In this document: positions 54,190-61,847 of the stretch, piece after piece | How the letters are laid out: every line of letters starts with the position of its first letter | How positions within the stretch are numbered: position 1 is the first letter of the stretch | Source: Fuerstiella sp. | GTDB taxonomy: Bacteria; Planctomycetota; Planctomycetia; Planctomycetales; Planctomycetaceae | DNA: 64,000 nucleotides | Direction: 5' to 3' | NCBI GenBank assembly: GCA_029247265.1 | Contig: JAQWLN010000263.1 | Location: forward strand, 1-64,000 | Program-made: the position numbers and the translations under genes | Notes under the pieces: generated by a model | What the model was told of the DNA's origin: nothing | Database searches by the model: none | The model's input: the letters and a program-made list of their open reading frames with translations, nothing else

Positions 54190-57100
54190 ATGCAAATTCG
54201 TTTTCTGGTGCTGAGTTTCTGGCTGTCTGCGACCACTGTCCTGAGCGCTGATCGCGTGCAGCTGGTCACCGATCCCAACCTTTCGCCGGACGGAAAAACG
54301 CTGTTATTCGTTTATCGAGGAGACATCTGGCGGGTCGCGACCTCCGGTGGCGAAGCTCAGCGTGTCACGTCTCACTCCGCTTCTGACGCCGAACCGCACT
54401 ACTCACCAGACGGCACTCAGATTGCATTCATCAGCAATCGAACAGGAAGCCGCCAGGTGTATACGCTGACTAACGGTGTTTCTGAACCGCAACAGCTGAC
54501 CTGGCATACTGAAGGTTTCTCTCTGCAGGACTGGTATCCCGACGGGAAACAGTTGCTCGTACAGGGCGACCGCGACCACTTTTGGCGCAATTCGAAACGG
54601 TTTCTGAAAATCGCATCCGATAAGCGTTCTTCTGAGCAGATGCTGTTCAACGGTTATGGCAGCGCTGGACAAATCAGTCCCGATGGTTCGCAGTTGCTGT
54701 TTGTGCGTGAAGGAGAACGCTGGTGGCGTAAAGGTTATCAGGGAGCTCGATCCGCACAGGTCTGGCTTTTCGATCTGAAACAGAACAGCTTCACTGAAGT
54801 TCTAAATATGCCCACCGGTTGTTTTTCACCCAAATGGAAACCTGACGGCAACGGTTTCTATTATTGCGGATCACAGCAGGCAGAAAACGGTGCCAGGAAT
54901 CTCCGGGAGTACAGCCTGACGACTAAGGAGTCGCGACAGATAACTCACTTTGAAGATGACCTTGTTGTCAGCCCGACGATTTCCGCTGACGGACGAACGA
55001 TCGTGTTCTCGCATCTGTTTGACCTGTACCGACTGCGTGTCGGAAAAAAGGCACAGCCCAAACGCATTGAAATCACGGTGTCTCAGGAAGATCAGGACGA
55101 CGATCTTCATCGTAGAACGCTGAAGACCGCCACCGACGCCACGTTCAGCAAAGACGGGCTGGAAATTGCCTTTATCTCCGGCGGCGACCTGTGGGTCATG
55201 GAGACTGAACTGCGGGAGCCCGTGCAGGTCACAACGACGGCGGAATTTGAATCGAACCCCCTCTTTATCAGTGATGACGCCGCGATCGCCTGCGTCAGCT
55301 GGAAAAACGGTGAGCCCGACATCTGGAAAATCGAGCGAGCGGACACTTCGAAGTACTGGTGGCAGAACGATGAATTCACCTCAACACGAATTACTGAAGA
55401 TGATGCGTTGGAATCGAATCTGCGTCTGAGTCCGGACGGGAATCACCTTGCTTACATTCGTGGGCAGGGCGATTTGTGGGTAAGAAATATTGAATCCGGT
55501 GACACTGACAGACTGGTCGAGTCGTTCTCCGCTCCCGACTATGACTTTTCACCCGATGGTAAGTGGATCGTCTATGCAAGAACAGACGACAACTTCAACA
55601 CAGATATCTGGATCATGCCGACCGATCAATCGTCGGCCCCTGTCAACATTTCGCGACACCCTGACGACGAATCCGGGCCTCGCTGGTCAGCCGATGGAAA
55701 GCTGATTGCATTTACCGGCCGACGCACAGACGACGAAATCGACATCTATTACGTCTGGCTGACAGAAGAAGATGATGACGCGGGATCGCGTGATCGCAAG
55801 GTGAAGAAGACGCTGGAAGCATTTGAAAAATCGCGAAAGAAGAATCCTGAGCCGAAATCATCAAACGAAAAGCACAAAGCTGCGGCAAAAACAGAGGACG
55901 CGAAAACACCGGAGGCAGCAGACAAAGACGAATCGAAGGATGAAGACGACTCGGAAACGGAAGAAGACCAGAGTCCGAAAAAGAAGGCCGAAAAGAAACT
56001 CCCTGAAGTGAAAATCGACTTCCCGGACATTCATCATCGCCTCAGGAAACTTTCGGTCCCGAACTCAACCGAGCGTATTCTCGGCTGGACACCGGATGGC
56101 AAAAAACTGATATTCTCGGGCACGGTCAAAGGTGACGGCGGCACGTACTCCGTCGAGTTCCCGGACAAACTGACTCCGCAGAAAATCACTACCGACACGG
56201 GACGAATTGAAGGCTGGCTGCGGAAACCGGACAGAATGCTGTGGCTGACCGGTAATGTGCCGGGCGTACAGCCGCTGACCGGCGCAGGAACGAAGTACAC
56301 ATTTTCTGCTCCACAGGAACTCAGTCGTTCGGCTCGCCATCGCGCCGGTTTCGAAACGGCGTGGCGCATCATGCGTGATTGGTGGTACGACAATAATTAC
56401 GGGAATCACAATTGGGATCAAATTCGCCGCAAGTATGTTGACGCGGCGACGTCCGCCGGAAACACAGCGGCACTCGCGACTGTTGTGCAGCTGATGCTGG
56501 GCGAATTGAACGGGTCGCATCTGGGCTTCTATCCAAGATCAGGACTGGTGCCTCATGTTGAAGGTGGCGACGAATGGCGGCCCGCAACCGCGCATCTGGG
56601 AGTGCGATTTGATCGCCAATTCAAAGGGCCAGGTCTGAAGGTCAACGACGTTGTCCCCGAAGGACCTGCGACCGATGAATCCAGCCTCATCCACCCCGGT
56701 GAAGTGATTCTCAGTATCGACGGGACGGCCGTAGATCCCGCGATTGACCTAACAACAGTTCTGAACGGACGCATGGACCGCAACGTACAGCTGATGGTCC
56801 GGGCCGTCGGCAGGAAAGGTAAAAAACGCGAAGTCATGCTCAGGCCGACCAGCTACGGCCGAGTTCGGTCACTTCTGTATCAGCAGTGGCAGGATCACAA
56901 CCGCAAGCTTGCGACGAAGAAGGCGAACAACATTGGGTATCTGCACATTCAGGGCATGAACTGGTCCAGTTTCCTTGACTTCGAACGAGAGTTGTATGAC
57001 ATCGGCTATGGTAAAGACGGCCTGATCATCGACGTTCGTGACAATGGTGGTGGCTCAACCACCGACCATCTGCTGACGGCTCTGACCCAGCCGCAACACG

Positions 57101-57546
57101 CCATTACTGTTCCGCGAGGCGGCGGACCGGGATATCCGCAAAGTCGCATGGTCTATGCGACGTGGCACAAGCCGATCGTCGTGATGTGCAACCAGAACAG
57201 CTACAGCAACGCAGAAATCTTCAGCCATGCGATCAAGAATCTGAGACGCGGCAAACTGATCGGAACGCCGACAGCAGGAGGCGTGATCAGCACGGGGGCT
57301 CGATCCGTGATGGATGTCGGAACAATTCGGCTGCCGTTCCGAGGGTGGTTTGTGAAGTCGACAGGACAGGACATGGAACTGAACGGCGCTGTGCCGCACA
57401 TCATTGTCTGGCCACGACCGGCTGAAATCCCCAACGGAGTGGACCGCCAACTGAACAAAGCGGTCCAGACGCTGCAACGGGAAATCAAGAAGTGGAAGGC
57501 TAAAGAGCAACCACCGCTCATCAAAGCCACAGAGCGAGCGAATTAG
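54190..57546 (+). CDS. Tricorn-like S41 protease with PDZ domain, exported
   Basis: An 1,118-residue exported protease of the tricorn/S41 family, which degrades peptides outside the cytoplasm. Signal peptide: FLVLSFWLSATTVLSA. Residues about 25-520 form two propellers of TolB/WD-like repeats (SPDGKTLLFVYRGDIWRV, SPDGNHLAYIRGQGDLWV). A highly charged Lys/Glu/Asp-rich stretch (about 530-610) separates them from the helical tricorn core, then a PDZ domain (about 800-880) and the S41 domain. The catalytic serine is Ser1006 in NSYSNAE, preceded by the conserved VRDNGGGS. The His/Ser/Glu remainder was not mapped. The charged insert is unlike archaeal tricorn. The gene stands alone, convergent with a DUF1501 gene; a perfect 12-base palindrome (57585-57596) lies between them. 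Confidence 0.92.
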   Translation: MQIRFLVLSFWLSATTVLSADRVQLVTDPNLSPDGKTLLFVYRGDIWRVATSGGEAQRVTSHSASDAEPHYSPDGTQIAFISNRTGSRQVYTLTNGVSEPQQLTWHTEGFSLQDWYPDGKQLLVQGDRDHFWRNSKRFLKIASDKRSSEQMLFNGYGSAGQISPDGSQLLFVREGERWWRKGYQGARSAQVWLFDLKQNSFTEVLNMPTGCFSPKWKPDGNGFYYCGSQQAENGARNLREYSLTTKESRQITHFEDDLVVSPTISADGRTIVFSHLFDLYRLRVGKKAQPKRIEITVSQEDQDDDLHRRTLKTATDATFSKDGLEIAFISGGDLWVMETELREPVQVTTTAEFESNPLFISDDAAIACVSWKNGEPDIWKIERADTSKYWWQNDEFTSTRITEDDALESNLRLSPDGNHLAYIRGQGDLWVRNIESGDTDRLVESFSAPDYDFSPDGKWIVYARTDDNFNTDIWIMPTDQSSAPVNISRHPDDESGPRWSADGKLIAFTGRRTDDEIDIYYVWLTEEDDDAGSRDRKVKKTLEAFEKSRKKNPEPKSSNEKHKAAAKTEDAKTPEAADKDESKDEDDSETEEDQSPKKKAEKKLPEVKIDFPDIHHRLRKLSVPNSTERILGWTPDGKKLIFSGTVKGDGGTYSVEFPDKLTPQKITTDTGRIEGWLRKPDRMLWLTGNVPGVQPLTGAGTKYTFSAPQELSRSARHRAGFETAWRIMRDWWYDNNYGNHNWDQIRRKYVDAATSAGNTAALATVVQLMLGELNGSHLGFYPRSGLVPHVEGGDEWRPATAHLGVRFDRQFKGPGLKVNDVVPEGPATDESSLIHPGEVILSIDGTAVDPAIDLTTVLNGRMDRNVQLMVRAVGRKGKKREVMLRPTSYGRVRSLLYQQWQDHNRKLATKKANNIGYLHIQGMNWSSFLDFERELYDIGYGKDGLIIDVRDNGGGSTTDHLLTALTQPQHAITVPRGGGPGYPQSRMVYATWHKPIVVMCNQNSYSNAEIFSHAIKNLRRGKLIGTPTAGGVISTGARSVMDVGTIRLPFRGWFVKSTGQDMELNGAVPHIIVWPRPAEIPNGVDRQLNKAVQTLQREIKKWKAKEQPPLIKATERAN

Positions 57547-57598
57547 CAAGCGAGAAAGCGGCAGGTCTCAGGAAGACGAAACTCCGCACCGGTGCGCT

Positions 57599-58963
57599 TC
57601 AAACAAGCTCACGCATCGGTTCCGCGTCTTCTTCCAGCAGGTATTGCGGTCGTCCGGCCAAGTCACTGATGGTTGTCGATTTCGTATCGATGCCCAGGTT
57701 GTGATACAGCGTCGAGTACACCTCAGAAAATGTCACAGGACGTGACACAGCTTCGCCGCCCAGACGGTCCGTCGCACCGATCACCTGACCAGTCCGCATT
57801 CCGCCGCCGGCCATCAGAGCGCAGTTGACTCTTGGCCAGTGGTCTCTTCCAACCTGCTTGCTGATGATCGGAGTCCGACCGAATTCACCCCACACAACCA
57901 CGGTGCAGTCCTTGTCCAGTCCTCGGTCGTGCAGATCCTCGACCAGTGCACTGACGCATTGATCGAACACCGGAAAGTCCTCGGCTTCGCGATTGAAAAT
58001 GGTGTTGTAGCTGCCGCCATGCCAGTCCCACTTCGAATAGTTCAGAGTGACAACACGGGCGCCCGCTTCAATAAGCCGCCGCGCGACAAGCAGGCTTTGC
58101 GGAACACGAGGAGCTCCGTTTCCGTCCATGAACTTTGTCGGATCGCCGGTTCCGTAGCGTTCCACGATCTGTGGATCTTCCTTCGACAGGTCTAGGGCGT
58201 CCGCCAGTTTTGATGACGTCAGAAGTCCCATCGCCTGTTCGGTGAATGTGTCGATCCCGCGCATCGTGAGACTGGCGTCGGCATCGCGACGGAATCCATC
58301 AACGCTCTTCAGCAGTGCCTGTCGATCGCCGATACGTTCGACGGTCACGCCATTCAGGATCATGTCGTCTTTTGTTGGTCCCATCGGACGGAACGGCGAG
58401 TACGACGAACCCAGAAAACCCGAACCCGGTTCGTTGTACGGTCCGTGAGTGCACGGGTAACACAGGCTTACGAACGGCGGAGCAGCCGCATGAGATGATC
58501 CCGCAACTTTGGCCACGGCTGAACCGAACTGGGGCCAGCCACCATTCGGCTTTGGTTTTTTCGGATCATGTCCGTTGAAAACCTGGATTGCGTCGTGACC
58601 AGCCTGCGACCCCACGATGGACCGAATCGTCACCAGCTTGTCAGCGATTTTCGCCAGCATCGGAAACGCTTCACAGATCTCCATACCCGGCACGTTCGTC
58701 TCGATCGGCTTCCATGGTCCGGCAATTTCCTTCGGAGCGTCCGGCTTGAGGTCAAACATATCCTGATGCGGCGGGCCACCGACCAGATAGATCATGATGA
58801 CCGACTTCTGCGAACCGCCGTTGCCAGCCGCCGCGTCTGCTTTGAGCAACCCGGGCAAAGACAAACCCGCACCGCCCAGGGTTCCAATCTGCAGAAAGTT
58901 GCGACGGGAAATTCCGTCACAGAACGACTTACCACGTTGGCGTTGACCGGCAAGAGTCAGCAT
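57599..58963 (-). CDS. DUF1501 family protein with Tat signal, orphan
   Basis: A 454-residue exported DUF1501 protein. The Tat motif SRRNFLQIGTLGGAG begins near residue 19. Metal-site-like segments: VGGPPHQDMFDLKPDAP, the WDWHGGSYN region and VWGEFGRTPIISKQVGRDHW. Unlike the other two DUF1501 genes in the window, no DUF1549/DUF1553 partner lies upstream; the next 767 bases have no supported gene. It is also more divergent from the other two than they are from each other, by eye. The function of the family is unknown. A perfect palindrome CGCACCGGTGCG (57585-57596) lies just beyond its stop codon. Confidence 0.92.
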   Translation of the reverse strand: MLTLAGQRQRGKSFCDGISRRNFLQIGTLGGAGLSLPGLLKADAAAGNGGSQKSVIMIYLVGGPPHQDMFDLKPDAPKEIAGPWKPIETNVPGMEICEAFPMLAKIADKLVTIRSIVGSQAGHDAIQVFNGHDPKKPKPNGGWPQFGSAVAKVAGSSHAAAPPFVSLCYPCTHGPYNEPGSGFLGSSYSPFRPMGPTKDDMILNGVTVERIGDRQALLKSVDGFRRDADASLTMRGIDTFTEQAMGLLTSSKLADALDLSKEDPQIVERYGTGDPTKFMDGNGAPRVPQSLLVARRLIEAGARVVTLNYSKWDWHGGSYNTIFNREAEDFPVFDQCVSALVEDLHDRGLDKDCTVVVWGEFGRTPIISKQVGRDHWPRVNCALMAGGGMRTGQVIGATDRLGGEAVSRPVTFSEVYSTLYHNLGIDTKSTTISDLAGRPQYLLEEDAEPMRELV

Positions 58964-59730
58964 TTCCGGGTCCTTGAAGGCAGGAAGCTCGCGGCTGTAC
59001 TCGCGGGCAGGACAATGGAGGAACTACATGATAACAAACACCCTCAGTGATCACAGCGCCATGTCTGACGGATCATTAACTGCGAAATTTGCACGTTTTC
59101 GGAAAAAAGTTCCGGTAATAATGGCCGCAGTCGGTCCTGGTTTTACGCCTGTCCCGAGTTTCCGTAGGCCAGAACATGAACCACGATATCACAAAGCGGA
59201 TTCGGGCTGGCGGTTTCGACGCCGATTAAGACGTTCGGCGGAATGACGAATTGTTCCTCGAAAACATCAGGCAGTTGCTGTGAAAGCAGAAGAAATTCGA
59301 TCGTCGGCAGGATGCAGAACGAATCGTTCGGACTTCGAGACCTGATCACACTTGTCACTCTCGGCGATAACTTGAGCGGTCGGGACTGGATCACCAGTTG
59401 ATGATGACCTGTCAAATCATCGTGACAATCTGAAACTTCGGCACCTGGAAATTATACTGCGGCTCGCTTCGGCAATTGACACGTATCACCATTCCTCACA
59501 CAATTCGGCCATCGCACGCCGATTCAGGCGGACAGCGCACGCGGTGGTCTCATGTTGCCGGCCACTCTCTGAGACTGGTGATGATTGAATGCATACGCAG
59601 TCGCACAAATTCCGACGCCGATTGACTGCTCTCGACGACCGAAAACAAGATGGAATGAAACCTGGAGTCCGTGCTTGCAGTAAGGACGTCGCCGATCACC
59701 TAAGGATCAGCGGACTTCGGGAACACGGTC
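58964..59730. other. Intergenic region, no supported gene
   Basis: A 767-base gap between the orphan DUF1501 gene and the broken propeller gene. A small minus-strand open frame (59143-59415, 90 codons) has reasonable codon use and a plausible hydrophobic pattern, but I recognise no family in it, so it is left unannotated. The adjacent broken gene suggests the region is a decaying remnant of a larger locus. Confidence 0.4.
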
Positions 59731-60190
59731 ATGAGAACCGCAACACGCACTCCTCGCACAGTAATCCTGTCCGCCCTTCTGGGCGTCGCCACATTCTTTC
59801 CGATGGTGATTGGCGCGGCAGCCGAAACTGACACCGCGAATCTCAGTTTTATTCATCTCAACCAGGATGATGGTCTTTCGGAAAACACGGTCGTAGCCAT
59901 CGTTGAAGACCGGATCGGATTCATGTGGGTTCGCCACGACAGACGGATTGAACCGCTATGACGGCGCTTCGATCACCGTTTACCAGAACGACCCGGAAGA
60001 CGTCTACAGTCTGAGCGACAACAATGTGAAGTCACTTCTGGAAGACCGAGACGGCAACCTATGGGTTGGCTGTGACAAAGGCCTGAATCGATACGATCGT
60101 AATCTTGACGCGTTCATTCGATACGAGCATCAACAAAGCGATCCCGAAAGTATCAGCCAGAATTCCATTCCCGCCATCTGCGCGCACTGA
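59731..60190 (+). pseudogene. Broken two-component regulator propeller (HTCS-type) gene
   Basis: A signal peptide (LLGVATFFPMVIGAAA) and a first Reg_prop repeat (FIHLNQDDGLSENTVVAIVED, ending GFMWV) are read in one frame. The next residues, TTDGLNRYDG, continue in the next frame because of one extra C near 59932. A second repeat (VKSLLEDRDGNLWVGCDKGLNRYD) and a third begin before a stop at 60190. Intact proteins of this class have many more repeats, a membrane segment and a kinase, so the gene is both frameshifted and truncated. In Bacteroidota such hybrid sensors detect glycans. Confidence 0.85.
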
Positions 60191-60408
60191 TGACGATGTA
60201 CGCGCACGACAACCTCCCCGCCGGGAGTCGCAAATAGGTTGCTGCAACCAACGTGAAAACCGGGCGAGACAACGTTCCAGCCGTGTCTGTTTGGGAGTTG
60301 CCCTGCGGAGGTTCTTCAGTTGTTTCCTGCCACACCGATCGAAGTCACTTCGACACACGCGATGACCTGACAAGGTGCGCTGAAAGCTCTGATTATCTCC
60401 TGACTCTC

Positions 60409-61809
60409 TTATCCGACGATGCCCTTGTACGGATGACCTTCGTTCTGGTCGATTCGTTCCGGGCGACCTTTGTCATAGTACACGACTTCCCGATGATTCA
60501 GGCCCATCAGCCACAGAATCGTCGAGTGCAAATCGTGAACGTGCAGCCGATCCTCCACAGCGTGAAGACCCAGCTCATCCGTTGTACCAATCGTGCGACC
60601 GCCTTTGACTCCACCACCGGCCATCCACATCGTGAAGCCCGTCGGATTGTGATCACGGCCGTCGCCTTTTTCGCTCATTGGTGTGCGGCCAAATTCGCCG
60701 CCCCACACCACCAGCGTCGAATCCAGCAGGCCGCGCTGCTTTAAGTCCTTCAGCAGACCGGCCACACACTGATCGGTCTGTTTACACAGTGACGTATGAT
60801 TTTTTTCGATCGCGGCATGTGAATCCCACTTGCTGCCGGCGCCGTGATACAACTGCACGAAGCGGATGCCTCGTTCGACCAGTCGGCGAGCCAGCAGACA
60901 CTGGCGACCGAACGTGGCCGTCACCTTTTCATCCATGCCATACAGTGACTGAGTTTCCGCGGTTTCGCGCGACAAATCGACCGCTTCCGGTGCCGATGTC
61001 TGCATGCGAAACGCCAGTTCATAGCCGGCAATTCGCGCTTCCAGTTCCGACTGCTGAGGCCTGTCGGCCGCATGGCGACGATTCAGATAATCCAGCACAT
61101 TCAGCTTTCGCTTCTGCACCGCCTCATCTTCGTTCTTCGGCCGAGACAGATTTGATATCGGATTGCCGGTCGTGTTGAATCGCGTGCCCTGATATATCGC
61201 CGGCATAAAGCCAGTGCCCCAGTTGCGAGCGCCATTCACGACTTGCGAATTTGTATCCTGCATCACGACAAAGGCGGGCAGGTTTTCGTTTTCGCTGCCC
61301 AGACCATAGTTCACCCACGCCCCCAGCGAAGGACGCCCGGCGATCGGCGAACCCGTGTTCATGGAACACACGCCACCCGCATGGTTGATGCCACTGCTCC
61401 AGCACGAACGAATCACGGCCAGGTCATCAGCACAGGTGGCAGTATGCGGCAGCCAGTCAGATATCCACAGCCCGCTGTCTCCGTGCTGAGCCCATTTGCG
61501 TCGATCCTGCAGCAGAGGCGAATTCACTTCCCCCATCGCCGTTACAGGTTTTTCGAACGAATCCGGTATGGACTGCCCAGCCAGTTTTTTCAGAAGCGGC
61601 TTGGGATCGAACAAATCGATATGACTGGGGCCCCCTTCCATAAACAGAAAGATGACACTCTTCGCCTTCGTCTGACGATGGTGGACCTTCGCAGCATTCG
61701 GATTAATATCCGCTTGGCTGTTGTCGGCCAGCATCGCTGCCAGTGGCAGGGCACCAAAGCCCATACCAGCGGAGGTCAGCATTTCACGCCGTGATTGATA
61801 ATTTGTCAT
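60409..61809 (-). CDS. DUF1501 family protein with Tat signal
   Basis: A 466-residue exported DUF1501 protein, alkaline-phosphatase-like fold, activity unknown. The Tat motif SRREMLTSAGMGFGALP starts near residue 6. Family segments: MEGGPSHIDLFDPKP, KWDSHAAIEKNH and WGGEFGRTPMSEKGDGRDHNP. It follows the DUF1549/DUF1553 gene by 38 bases and is its operon partner. The start ATG at 61809 is the first in frame after the upstream stop. Confidence 0.93.
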   Translation of the reverse strand: MTNYQSRREMLTSAGMGFGALPLAAMLADNSQADINPNAAKVHHRQTKAKSVIFLFMEGGPSHIDLFDPKPLLKKLAGQSIPDSFEKPVTAMGEVNSPLLQDRRKWAQHGDSGLWISDWLPHTATCADDLAVIRSCWSSGINHAGGVCSMNTGSPIAGRPSLGAWVNYGLGSENENLPAFVVMQDTNSQVVNGARNWGTGFMPAIYQGTRFNTTGNPISNLSRPKNEDEAVQKRKLNVLDYLNRRHAADRPQQSELEARIAGYELAFRMQTSAPEAVDLSRETAETQSLYGMDEKVTATFGRQCLLARRLVERGIRFVQLYHGAGSKWDSHAAIEKNHTSLCKQTDQCVAGLLKDLKQRGLLDSTLVVWGGEFGRTPMSEKGDGRDHNPTGFTMWMAGGGVKGGRTIGTTDELGLHAVEDRLHVHDLHSTILWLMGLNHREVVYYDKGRPERIDQNEGHPYKGIVG

Positions 61810-61847
61810 GTGAATGATTGGCAGGCCGAGACCAGCCTTCGGTGATG

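Noticed and set aside
59143-59415. Minus-strand open frame of 90 codons in the 767-base gap
   Set aside because: Codon use is acceptable, but there is no family match, ribosome binding site or neighbour support.
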